A stretch of 64,000 nt of DNA, taken from Tetrastigma voinierianum. Taxonomy: Eukaryota; Streptophyta; Magnoliopsida; Vitales; Vitaceae. The notes under the pieces were generated by a model, which had not been told where the DNA came from, searched no databases, and was given only the letters and a program-made list of their open reading frames with translations. Positions within the stretch are counted from its first letter, which is position 1, and every line of letters starts with the position of its first letter. Shown here in pieces: positions 1 through 10,166 of this stretch. Both the position numbers and the translations under genes were made by a program. The stretch covers positions 186,001-250,000 of the forward strand of contig JAEQBH010000893.1 of assembly GCA_016808115.1 (NCBI GenBank). Reading direction: 5' to 3'.

Positions 1-254
1 GATATGTATATAGTATATGGCATGATATGAGAAGCATAGCACTTCTATGTGATGATAGTATAAAGTTATAAGAACAAGAAGTAAAGTGTAAAATGACACG
101 GAAAGTATATGAAATATGATAAGAAATGAAACATGTTATGAAAAAGTAGATATGAGAAATGGATAAATATATGTGAATGTTATATTTGTCATAAGGATAT
201 GCATGTGTTTAAAGTGTGATGACCCTTATTAGAGGTCGTCCATATGTATTAATT

Positions 255-275
255 CCCACTAAGCTATACGCTTAG
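255..275 (+). other. LTR hairpin CCCACTAAGC-N-GCTTAG
   Basis: CTAAGC and GCTTAG form an inverted repeat around a short loop. Equivalent hairpins occur at 14991-15010 in element B and, on the minus strand, at 597-619 of the 10 kb block (10597-10619). In each case the hairpin lies a few hundred bases inside the LTR 3' end. Confidence 0.45.
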
Positions 276-570
276 CACGAGTATTTCATTCGTGTAGGTA
301 CTGAAGAGGAAACCAGAGGACAGGACAATCCGCATCAGCAGTCAAAGTTAGCACATCACTAGGTGCCCACTGGAAGACCATTTGGTCTAATGTATATGTA
401 TTTTGTTTATTTTGTAAACAATGTAAATACTGTAAATGTTAAACACTTCCATATAAGTGGGAGCTTACATTTTGTAACTACCGCTATGGAATATAATACA
501 AGTTAAATGTTTAACATTATATGAATGAACAAGCATTAAAGTTTATAAGTTATAGTAAACAAAAGTTTAG

Positions 571-584
571 TGGTATCGTAGGCC
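571..584 (+). other. degenerate tRNA-Met primer-binding site
   Basis: TGGTATCGTAGGCC resembles the common plant LTR-retrotransposon primer-binding site TGGTATCAGAGCC, complementary to the initiator Met-tRNA 3' end. Its position just after an LTR-like end supports the reading. The central bases are mutated. Confidence 0.4.
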
Positions 585-1220
585 CCAACCGGGGCGGCCA
601 TAATGTACCGCAGTGATCCAAAGAAAGGTAATAGTTCAGCCAATATTAGTTTAATTTACCCCCAAGTTACTACTCTTTGCTCTCAGGTAGTTCATTTCTA
701 TGTCACTTAGAGAGATTTCTGGAAATCAAAACAATGATACTGTCCTTTCTAGGTACCAAACATTGATATTTAGAACAGTTCAAATAAGGAGTAATATCAG
801 TTAAATCACTCCAATTTTCATACCCAAAACAACATAATAATATTACAAACAATAATCCCAACAACTAATTCTTCCTATAGGGAGCTTAGCCTTTTAAATC
901 TGGATCACAAATAACAATGACTAGTTAATAAGACAAATCTAATCGAAATTGTAGTCAAATGAAGAAATGAATCTTAAAATTCTCGATTTTCATTAAAGTT
1001 CAGACATAAATTTAAGCTTTGATTTACATTCATCCAACTCTAAATCCTAGTTCAGATTACTACTCTAATCTAAAATAAAAAAACTAAATCTAGAAAACAA
1101 AAATAAAAGGAAAAATAAGAAAATAAATAAAATTATATACAATGAGACTTCAACTCTCCCAAAAAGCACAAAAACTTGATGAAAAGCAGCTAGAAGCTGC
1201 GTACTACTCCCCATGTGCTT

Positions 1221-1230
1221 CTATTTATAG
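1221..1230 (-). promoter_or_regulatory. TATA box of the minus-oriented LTR
   Basis: CTATAAATAG on the minus strand lies just downstream, in the LTR's orientation, of the palindrome array. This is the expected U3/R arrangement, and the same relation is seen at 60521-60530 in the related LTR. Confidence 0.5.
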
Positions 1231-1309
1231 TCTCCAGTCTTGGGCTCTAAAAGCGAGGAGAGAATCATGCACTTCAAAAAGCCCAGAAATTTTGCCCTAG
1301 TTGCTGATG

Positions 1310-1640
1310 TCGTGGTGATGTTATGGTGATGTCGCGACATTAGAGTTGTCAATGTTGTGGATCAAATTTGATGTCGCGACATTGAATGTCTACTGGGAAA
1401 TTCTCAATTTTCAATGATAAGTCAATGTCGTGATGATATCGTGACATCGAAATGCAGTATTGTAGATCAACTCTGATGTCGTGACATTGCTTTTCTAGTG
1501 TTGCAACATTGAGTTGATGTTGCGACATTGCTCTTGCATATTGAGGTTACTTGTTGTTGTCGTGACACTACATTTTAACTCTACTCACTTCAGTTGATGT
1601 CACGACATTGAGATAATGTCACGACATTGGCTCTTCAATG
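1310..1640. repeat. array of palindrome (A/G)ATGTCGCGACATT, part 1
   Basis: At least seven copies of a 14-16 base near-palindrome with core TGTCGCGACA occur here, for example around 1330, 1371, 1473, 1513, 1595 and 1615. Variants are mostly TCGTGA, TTGCGA and TCACGA, meaning C-to-T or G-to-A changes at the CpG positions. The array resumes at 3760 after the inserted solo LTR. Confidence 0.8.
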
Positions 1641-1644
1641 TTTC

Positions 1645-3755
1645 TGTAAGACCCGAGAAATTCCAATTTCTGGAAAAATGGCAAAATCATAATTTCGGTT
1701 ACGAAATTGTAATTTCGGTTAAAAATCTGTAATTTATTCTCTAGATCTCGGATGATGAAATGGATTTCACCGTTGTAATCGTCTCGCGAAATCTAGCTAG
1801 CACGTAAAATTTTGTCGACCTCGAGACAGTTTAATTTACACGCTTTTCGAGCATCAAGCCGTGCCGTAAAACGACCCTCTCAATGTGACTGTGTCACATA
1901 TAACACGTAATTATGTGCCATAAGTGGTATGAGTAGAGAAATGATGAAAATGAACAGCCGAGATAGTGCCGAATGTCAAACCGAGCCAAGGACGACAATT
2001 ACCAATTATTAAAAATGGATAATAAAGACAAAAAGCCATAATTTGTCTCCCTACCTTATGAAATTGAAGCCAAAAACGTGAAGTGTGCAGGGGAAGACGG
2101 GCAAAGAGCTTGAGACATAGTGCCTTATAACATCATACTTCTCTCTAGAATACCAAGAACCGACCGTCTACAGCCTTTGGGACATGAAAAGCTGGCTCTA
2201 CGAGCGGCCTACGTGGCAACCGGATTTGTGAGTTTTTGACACAACTCCGAGACAGAGGGGTTTCTCCCTACTTGGGTTTTACACTCGACGGCTGCTTTTC
2301 AACGCTTCTATACCGAGCCTCGAATGGCCGCTTGATCGGCCTAAAATCCTCGGGGACCAAATTGTTTGAATTTATTAAACCATTTGGGGAAAACAAAGGG
2401 CCGTGAGGGGCTGTTACGGGCTGTTTTTGGTGGCTAATTTGTGCATTTTTGTATTAAATCATGTATTGGTTTGGATGAGGTCGGGAATGACCGTGAAATG
2501 CGGGTTCACAAAGTGAACCGATGAATTGTGATTTTTCGGGAATAGTAACCGAGGGTTTCACTATTCCCGAAACAGTGTTCTCAAAATATATATTTTTGTG
2601 AAATTATGTATGTTTGGTCAGAGTAATTCAAATCGACCATTGTTTGATAATTAGCTCATGTGAGCTAATTTTGATGTGATGAAAATGCGTAATTACATAA
2701 CATGATTGTGTGATTTAAATTAAAGTGTGAATATGCTTGGTGATATATTTGCATGTGTTATATGAGCGATATTGAAATGGCATCACAATGCATTTCATAT
2801 GCACTGGGCCACCCTAGAGAGATAAGAGTGAGTGCATGAGGTAGTTTCTTAAGAGAACGGTTTCGGAGGGTAGACTAGTAAATGTAAAATATCTCGGAGG
2901 GTTGTCTAAAAATAATAATAATGATCGGAGGGTAGTCCATACTAAAAATATCAATCATCGGAGACGGCCCAATTGATATACATCGGAGGGTAGTCCACAT
3001 ATAAAAATATCAATCGTCGGAGACGGCCCAATTGATATACATCGGAGGATAGTCCACTAAATATAACATTGGAGACAGTCCACTACTTAGATCGGAGGGT
3101 AGACCACAAATATAAAAAAATAACTTTGTTTGAAATTAGTTTTCTCATACATGGCTTAGGCAAGTGCGAGAGTCTGAGGACTCCTAGTACGAGATGATCG
3201 CTGTATATTCAAGTAGGATCATGCATTTGCTTGAATGTGTGTTTATTTTGGAGCATTGCACTGCACTTAGGTGGAGAGAGTAGCCCACTTAGGGTGATTC
3301 CACCATCGAGCATTAGCTCACCTTGTCGAGATACTATTTTATTGTGCATGTGGAGCGTGAGAGACTCCGCTCGTCCCAGAGGTTGAGGCTGTAGAAGAAA
3401 GCCGCTCGTGGCTTTGATGATTTTATACATGTATTAGAATTCTCTAATTTAATATATGTGTTATATAAGAGTAAAACATTTGAACTCTTAGAACTATTGG
3501 ATATAGTTGGATTCATAGTTGGTATGTTTTATGGGTATTGTTTATGGGCCCAAGTGGCCGTTTTACTCATGTGATGATATATTGGAATGTTTGGGACAAG
3601 TTTATATTGTGTATTGTATTCAAGTGTAGCCCCCATACAAAGGACTCGCCTCGATTGCGGAAAATGTCGGGTCACCCGACATTCACTGCATTCCGCAGTT
3701 GACTCGCAGTCACCGCACCCCCGGCCTGGGGCGCCGCGCTTCAACTCGATACTCA
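1645..3755 (+). mobile_element. solo LTR of a Tekay-like gypsy family
   Basis: The LTR starts TGTAAGACCCGAG, homologous to TGTAAAACCCGAG of the solo LTR at 6409, and shares several internal blocks with it, for instance AAGTAGGATCATGCATTTGC near 3211 and 7768 and the 'cacttaggtgg' segment after it. It ends ...GATACTCA near 3755. The flanks GTTTC (1640-1644) and GTTTG (3757-3761) look like a target duplication with one mismatch and a one-base offset. It lies inside the palindrome array and separates its two halves. No internal coding region or second LTR is present. Confidence 0.7.
2862..3112 (+). repeat. tandem repeat with core TCGGAGGGTAGTCCA inside the solo LTR
   Basis: The core TCGGAGGGTAG(T/A)CCA recurs through this stretch. 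The best-preserved pair, at about 2930-3050, has units of roughly 60 bases containing CGGAGACGGCCCAATTGATA. Outer copies are shortened. It is not visible as an array in the homologous LTR at 6409-8190, so it is a copy-specific expansion or was lost there. Confidence 0.7.
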
Positions 3756-3759
3756 AGTT

Positions 3760-4500
3760 TGATGTCACACATTGCAAATGCTCTCTATTCTGATGTCGTG
3801 ACATTTAGTTAATTTCGCGACACTGAGTTGATGTCGTGACATTTCTAACTGATATCTTTGCTCTTACATTCTTGCCCTGATGTCGCTACATTGCTAACTT
3901 GATGTCGTAACATTAGTCAGTTAAGTTCATCTTGACCACCTTAGGTTGATGTCGCGACATTGCTATGATGTTGTGACATTGAATCTTGATGTTCTGAAGC
4001 CCTCTGTCAATGTCATGGCTGATGTCACGACATTACTGGTTTGATGTCGCGACATTGGATTGGTCTCACCTCCTCGGCTGCTTTGGACTAATGTCGCGAC
4101 ATTGGATGTTTAGATCTCCAGTGTTCAAGCCTTGGCTGATGTCGCAATATTGCCTGTTAGTCCTTCTATCGATGTTGCGACATTACATTGATGTCTTAAC
4201 GATGTCGTGGCAATGTCACAACATTAGTCAATTGATAATACTACTTGACAATCCTTGCTGATGTCGCGATATTAAACATTGCAATTCTTCTCACTGCAGC
4301 CAATGTATTTGCAATGTCGCAACATTAGATGTCTAATGTAGTTTAACTGTTGAGGCTGCTTCTGATGTCGCGACATTAGCATATCTTTTCCTTCCCCTCT
4401 TCAGCTGATGTTGTGGCTATGTCGCGACATTATAGTATTGTTAAGACCTTCTCCACACAATTTCACAACATTGGAGATCTGATGTCGCGACATTGGCCCT
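3760..4500. repeat. array of palindrome (A/G)ATGTCGCGACATT, part 2
   Basis: About eighteen copies continue the array begun at 1310. Copies with the perfect core lie near 3947, 4043, 4090, 4363, 4418 and 4481, and variants differ mainly at the two CpGs. Spacing is irregular (about 20-60 bases), so this is a dispersed motif cluster rather than a satellite. It occupies the U3 side of the minus-oriented LTR. Confidence 0.8.
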
Positions 4501-4597
4501 TTTTCTACACAATGTCGATTTCTACTCCTTTTGAACTTTTAAGCCTAAAATATACTTAAAAAATGGGCTTAAAAATATATGAGTTTTAGACTCATCA

Positions 4598-5222
4598 GTA
4601 TACATAAATTTTTGCCATGAGTTGAAAATCAATAACTTGTATTCAACCCCACGATATCCACAGAGCAATGGCCAGGCGGAGACATCTAATAAAACTCTCT
4701 TAACGACTTTGAAAAAGCGTCTGCATTCAGCTAAAGGGAGATGGGTAGACGAGCTACCTAGAGTTCTTTGGGCCTATAGAACAACCAGCCGGAAGCCAAC
4801 TAGAGTATCACCATTCACCCTCACTTATGGGATGGAGGCCATAATTCCTACAGAAATTCGGATGCTCACACTTCTAATGGAGATCCCTGAAAAGGCCAAT
4901 ACTGAAGCCATTACTAAAGACTTAGATATGACAGACGAACTCTGTGAAGCTGCGGTTGTACATATAACTTCGTACCAACAAAGAATAACAAGCCTATATA
5001 ACAAGGGTGTAAAACAACGTGTATTCTGAGCCAGAGACCTAGTCTTGAGAAGGGTCTTGGAAAACACGACCAACCTAACAGCCGACAAATTCCAACCGAA
5101 CTGGGAGGGGTCCTACGTGATAGCAAGAGTGCAGGAAGCCAGATCTTACCCATTAAATAAACTAGATGGGGTGCTAGTTCCTAGGATGTGGAATATTATG
5201 CATCTTAAGAAGTATTATCAAT
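4598..5222 (+). pseudogene. Tat-lineage Ty3/gypsy integrase, C-terminal part (element A)
   Basis: This encodes the C-terminal half of a retrotransposon integrase, which joins element cDNA to host DNA. Visible motifs are FCHEL, then STPRYPQSNGQAE with the catalytic Glu of the DDE triad, then WAYRTT and FTLTYGMEA, which are typical of plant Tat/Athila integrases. An in-frame TGA at 5027-5029 breaks the ORF. The same frame continues as DLVLRRV...PNWEGSY...WNIMHLKKYY to a TAA at 5220-5222. The start is not a true start: reading begins abruptly after the LTR ending at 4597, which removed the upstream part. Family is confident; lineage is slightly less so. Confidence 0.9.
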
Positions 5223-5261
5223 AAAGTTTTCTTTTAAATATTTTCTTTCAATTCTTAGAGT

Positions 5262-5680
5262 AGCCCCCACATCAAAGTCCATAAGTGGCTCTTAGCCTGC
5301 TGGTACACATTAAAGTCCAAAAAATTTCACTGGGCTGGGCACACATCAAAGACCAAGTGGCTCTAATTTCACCGGCACACACCAAAGACCAAAAGTGGCT
5401 CTTAGCCTGCTGGCACACATTAAAGTCCAAAAGTGGCCCTTAGCCTGCTGGCACACATCAAAGACCAGAAGTGGCTCTTAGCCTACTGGCACACACCAAA
5501 GACCAAAAGTGGCTCTTAGCTTGCTGGCACACACCAGAGACCAAAAGTGGCTCTTAGCCTCCTAGCACACACCAAAGACCAGAAGTGGCTCTTAGCCTAT
5601 TGGCACATGCCAAAGTCTAGAAGTGGCTCTTAGCCTGTTGGCTAAAGCCAAAGCCCAAATATGGCACTTTACTGGTCCAT
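5262..5680 (+). repeat. 38-bp tandem repeat downstream of integrase (element A)
   Basis: The unit is AAGTGGCTCTTAGCCTGCTG followed by GCACACACCAAAGACCAA, 38 bases long. Successive starts at 5393 and 5431 confirm the period. About ten units are recognisable, the outer ones diverged. Tandem repeats between integrase and 3' LTR are known in Tat/Ogre-type elements. A diverged equivalent is at 47150-47520 in element C. Confidence 0.85.
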
Positions 5681-5928
5681 GTGCAATCTATATCGACTTC
5701 TAGCTTATAACAATGATATCCTTTAAGAAAATATCCTAATCAAGAGCAACTCTCCTAGCCAAGACTCATAGTAGAAAGTTGTAAAATGAAATATATCAAT
5801 TACAAATTTAAGAGAATTTACAAAATACGCCAATGGCATTAGTAGTTCCATAAAAACATATGTGTCTTGGCAGCCGCAAAAGGTCCATTACAAAAATTTC
5901 AAAAAAAAAAATGAGGGGGGAAAGGAAC

Positions 5929-6403
5929 TCAAGATGTTCCGTCTAAATCCCCAATGGGAGCAGTCCTATCAAGCTTCTCTACCGCCTCGCTCTGATCCAC
6001 CTCGGCTACTGTGGCCTCAATGGCTATTAGGGCCAGGGGGCACCTAGGGTTCACGAAGAAATCTAGAGGAAGCGGGTCGGAGGAATCGGGCATGCCGTCT
6101 GGAACCTCTGGTTGGTCACCACATATATTGTGTTTAAACATACAACATCCGTAACCATAAGCAATAATCATCTCCAAGGCCTTCTGATAGTCCTCCTCCC
6201 AGGCTGCTTTGTCCTTACTCGCCTGAGATTGAAGAGAAGAGACTTCATCCTTAGTCACCCCAACCTCCAACGGAAGTGAAGTCTGTTCAACCTTCAGGTT
6301 GGCAACTTCAACCTCGGTCTTGCGCCTAGCCTTCTCCGCAACCTCCAGGGCGCCTTGAACCCTAGCTAGCTCATCCTCCTCCCGCACCTTCGCATCACCC
6401 GCC
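5929..6403 (-). pseudogene. antisense ORF of Tat element A, C-terminal block
   Basis: The reading frame is open on the strand opposite to gag-pol. The protein is rich in Glu, Lys and Ala, with a probable coiled coil over the first ~85 residues, then the block IIAYGYGCCMFKHNIC, then an acidic/proline tail. Element C has a homologous block, IFAYGYGCCAFKNNIC (near 47920). Antisense ORFs downstream of pol are described for Tat elements such as Grande and Retand; proteins of this kind are often labelled 'putative gypsy type transposon'. The ORF appears to run on upstream into the solo LTR at 6409, but that part is not native: the true upstream part resumes at 8191. Function unknown. Confidence 0.75.
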
Positions 6404-6408
6404 ATGAC

Positions 6409-8190
6409 TGTAAAACCCGAGAAAATTCTAATTTTCTGAAAATGGGTAAAATGGTAAATTTCGGTCAAAATCCAAAAATTTTCCAAATCTCAGATGATGA
6501 AACGGACTTCACCGTTGGAATCGTTTCGTGAAATCTAGCTACAGCGTTGAATTTAGTAGAATTCCGAGAAAGTAGGAATTTCATGTTTTTCGAGGCACGT
6601 AGAGGAGTGCAGGACACTGGCACTTTATGAGTGGCTCAAGAGGTGCCACGTGTCCTAGGCAGAATGGTCAAATATGAGCTCAGTGGGGCCCATGAGTGAC
6701 AAATGGCACCTTATGAGTGGATGGAAATCTAAGTTAGATGGATGAGTGGATAAGAAAATCTAAGCTAACCAATGGTGGCTTGACATGTGGTAAGTGAAGA
6801 GACAAGTTCTCTTCTAACTTCTCCCAACCGGATTAGATGGGGAAAAGAGAGGGAAATAGAGAGAGAAAAGAAAGAGGAAAGATAAAGGAGAGATTCTAGA
6901 GAGAGAAGCTCTACCTTCTCTCTAGATTTTTCAATGATCGGTCCGGCAAACTCTGGCGGGGCAAGAGGCAAAGTTGGCCTACGCTGCAAGGGCCACGCGT
7001 GGGTACCAGTTTTGTGGGGTTTTGACAACTCCAAGAGGTAGGGTTCTTCTCCTACTTGTTTTATTCTTTGGCTAAGGGCCATTTTAATGGATGGGGATTT
7101 GTTAAGGCCTGGATAGCCGTGTTTTCGATTCCAAAAGATTTGGACCGAGTGAAGAAATCCCTAGAGTGGTTTTGGACAGTCTGTGGACTGTTTGTGTGGC
7201 TTGTGTGCTGTTGTGTTATTTCCATGAGTGAATAACATGTTGATTGTGATTTTGTGGGCAGCCCTATAATGGACTGTCGGTTTGTTTATTAGCCCATGTG
7301 AGCTAATTTTGTGTTATTGCTATGAATGAATAACATGTGTAAAGTTTGTTAATATATGCATGCTTAATATATTAACATGGATTGTATGGAAATGGCATAA
7401 TGCATTTCATATGCACTAGGAAAACCTAGGGTAATAGGTGAGAGTGCATGACATGAAAGAAAAAAGAAAATGGTCAGGAAAAGGAATTTTTAGCGGAGAT
7501 TTTCCTGAGAATTGCCTGTAGAGTTGTCCACGCTTCATCTCTGAGGAGGACCTAAGGATCATACTTTAAGGATTATCCAAGAATTCTACCTTGAGGGTTG
7601 TCCAATAGATTTTATCGAAAATTGGTATTATGTTTTCAAGAACAAAAATCTTTTGTTTTGAAAACAGTGTTTCTTCACACTTGGCTTAGGCATGCGTGAG
7701 GGAGTAAGTGAGGACTCGAGAGGTAGGAATGGGTGAGTCACATTCTCATTCATATCATGTAGATATTCAAGTAGGATCATGCATTTGCTTGAATGTGTTT
7801 GGTTGCCATTACATGTGCACTTAGGTGGGGAGTAACCCATGTAAGATAATTCAACTACTGGGCATTGCTCACCCTGTCGAGGGAAAACTATTTCAGATAT
7901 CGAAGACGCACTTGGGGATGGGATGCATCCGAGGCCTTGGAGGCGAAGAAATGGCCCAGTATGGCCTTATCTTGTATTTTTTGTAAAATTCTGGGCAAAA
8001 GACCCAATTTTGGATAAATTTGTAATCAAAACAAATTGTAAATTAATTCTTTTTATATAAAATATACATTTTGGCGAGTATGGATGTATGGGCCCAACGT
8101 GGCCATTTTACTCGCGTATGGGTCTCATGATATGAGACACACAAATTTTCCACAGTTGACGAAGGTTAACGGACCCCGTTCAAGGCCACA
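6409..8190 (+). mobile_element. solo LTR with perfect 5-bp target duplication
   Basis: The LTR runs from TGTAAAACCCGAG to ...AAGGCCACA and is flanked by ATGAC at 6404-6408 and 8191-8195. It has TG...CA ends and no internal domain, as expected after recombination between two LTRs. It is homologous to the solo LTR at 1645-3755, and its first bases resemble the LTR start of element D (TGTAAAATCTGAG on the minus strand, from 40770). It contains a purine-rich tract at 6840-6910. It splits the antisense ORF of element A. Confidence 0.92.
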
Positions 8191-10056
8191 ATGACGGCAA
8201 AATTACTGGGCGATCCGGGCTTCCTCGCTGTTTCATCCCTCTCCTTCTCCCCACCAGTAATCCTCTCTATACCCTCCTTGGCCTTTCGCTCCCAGTGCTT
8301 GGACCTAGCCTTGGCCTTGCTTAGGTCGTCTTCTAAGGCGTGGTGCTTGGAAGCAGCGGACTGAGCATAGCGTCACAGCTCCTTGGCAACATCCAGCCGA
8401 AGATGAAGCTCCCTATGCTGGTGCACCATATTCCGGATATCGTTGACAGCTTATGGAAGAAAAGATGTTAGAAGAAAATCACAGCATGAGACTCATGATT
8501 AAACGATTAGAAGTTTGACCATACCAGCTCAGTCCTCTCGTTAAAATCATGGTTACAAATATACATTTCGTCTTCAACCACATGCTGGTAGGATTTTTTA
8601 TCCATATAGTCGGGGAAGGGAATGAAATACTCTTAAGAAAGAGCCACCATCGGTATTCGAAGGTTGGTGGAGTAGAGTTCGCGCATATCGACAACAAAAG
8701 TGTCCCTCTGATTGAAGGGGTTCTAGCGGTCAATAATTGATTAGGCGGAGTCTAGACCAGGAACAGATGAGTCAATCGGAGGATGATCCCACTTCATCGG
8801 TTTAATCGGTGAGTTCAGCACCAGCCTATTAAGACACCTTGGCTTGTGGGGGCCGCCAATGGTGAGGTTGAACTGTCTAGCCGAGAGTAGCTGACCAACG
8901 GCTATCTCTGCAAAAGGAGCTTCGCCCACAACGTTATCAGTGCTAGAAGGACCCCCAGCCGGAATACTAACCTCTAAGGGTGAGCAAGCCTCCTTGGAAG
9001 CATCTTGGGCAGCACCCTCCAAAGCCGGAAGGGCATCAGAGGCTTGTTCTGGAGAGTTTGAGATAACTACTATCGAGCTCTTCTGAACCTCTTCATTTAA
9101 ACCCAACCATTTAGGCCGCTTGTCGTCTGGTACATCAGAGCCGGGGGTAGTTTCCCCTTAAGCGCTCACAACTCGCTTACTCATCCGCGAGGCAAATCTG
9201 ACAGTAAGACTAGACATGTCGTGCTCACTCTCCTTAGCCAGCTTTCTAGCAATCTAGGGGAAAAGACGATCACCCTGAGTCTCTCCTGAAGGAAGAGTTG
9301 GATTTACCCAATCCAAAAATCTTTCCAACCCCATACTGATAGGCTTGACCAATCCAAACTTCTCCTCCTTCTTTCCCTTCTTCTTCTTCTTCACCGCCTG
9401 GGGAGCGGGCTTTGGATCCTGTACGGCCAAAGGCAATTGATCGGGTCGGACAAAGGTAGTCGAGGCTTCTTGAGCGAACTCAGCTTGAGGCTCTTGGTTG
9501 GACCCCGCCTATGAAGAACTACCCGGGATCAACTTCAGAAGGTTGGCAAGAATAAAGTGTTCACCCTTAATAAGCTCTTCTGGAAACAGACGAGAGATAG
9601 AAGGGCCTATGTAAGGAAAGGGACTGGCGCCTAACTCCTACAAGTTTTTCACGGATAAAAGGAGCTTGTGATTACTCTCCCTTTCAATAATCTCAAGTAG
9701 TTATCTGATGCGATCTAACCTGGCCTTCTCTACCCAGCCGATAAGTCGGCCTCGTCTGCGCTTACCTACAAAAAGTTCAGAAACAAGGAGGATATCAAAA
9801 TATGGATGGACTAAGGAAGTATAAGCTCCATTAAGCCGAAACAAACTTGGGAACATGAGGGACTAATTCAGATCAAATGGAAGCCCAAGAGAACCTGGCG
9901 TCTCATACCGCAAACCTTCAACCAAAACAACCCCCTTCGCTTCAAAGTATATGGGCCGCCATAGACAAGAAGCCCCCAACCCTAAGCTTCAAAGTATAAA
10001 TAAAACAAATCTCTACCAGCGAAATATCCAACTGGTAGAGAAGGTTTAGCACTGTA
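8191..10056 (-). pseudogene. antisense ORF of Tat element A, middle block
   Basis: Several minus-strand open segments in the same order as in element C together make a broken protein. Recognisable pieces are a Lys-rich run (AVKKKKKGKKEEK, near 9390), a Ser/Glu/Ala-rich low-complexity region (9106-8870), a block with RQFNLTIGG and WDHPP (8900-8760), and an Ala/Arg-rich stretch (8450-8230). Stops and frame changes occur between them, for example near 8740, 9150 and 9240. Known homologues are large, poorly characterised antisense-encoded proteins of Tat retrotransposons. Blocks upstream and downstream are separated by insertions at 10057 and 6409. Confidence 0.65.
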
Positions 10057-10154
10057 GTGTCTGATGCGCTACTAGTACTTTTACTTTTAAGATATATTCA
10101 AACACCAATACAAATATAAATACGTGTTTAATACCGTAGCTATATGCTACTCGT

Positions 10155-10166
10155 GCTCTGATACCA
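10155..10166 (-). other. primer-binding site TGGTATCAGAGC
   Basis: An exact match on the minus strand to the standard plant LTR-retrotransposon primer-binding site for initiator Met-tRNA. It marks the LTR 3' boundary near 10167-10176 and fixes the element as minus-oriented. Confidence 0.8.

Larger units (their letters stand above)
1..640 (+). mobile_element. 3' part of a Tekay-like gypsy LTR plus primer-binding region
   Basis: No coding capacity is visible. The stretch resembles the 3' end of the element B LTR at 14880-15340: both have the block CCCACTAAGC...GCTTAG followed by a 'gtaggta' string, and both are followed by a TGGTA-type primer-binding sequence (571-584 here). I infer that 1 to about 555 is the end of a plus-oriented Tekay-like LTR, followed by a few tens of bases of internal sequence. 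The left end lies outside the window, and the right junction near 620-645 is not resolved. Confidence 0.45.
641..4597 (-). mobile_element. minus-oriented gypsy-type LTR (with nested solo LTR)
   Basis: The right end is sharp: the LTR terminates in ...CTCATCA at 4597, and Tat integrase coding sequence starts in frame at 4598. Read on the minus strand, the LTR begins TGATGAG, then has a palindrome-rich segment (4500-1310, interrupted by the solo LTR at 1645-3755) and a TATA box (1221-1230). The same order occurs in the LTR at 58944-61381, which also ends in CTCATCA. The left end was not found: the TGTTGA expected there is absent. Without the nested solo LTR the length is about 1.8 kb or more. 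It is probably a solo or truncated LTR. Confidence 0.6.

Noticed and set aside
13..18. GTATA followed by TG at 13-18, matching the GTATA after the LTR end at 4597
   Set aside because: The interval would be about the right length for the LTR family, but the left sequence does not resemble the known LTR end (TGTTGA...), and GTATA is common in this AT-rich stretch.
3529..3804. Overlapping ORFs on both strands, 3529-3804
   Set aside because: Open frames result from the hairpin and GC-rich end of a solo LTR.
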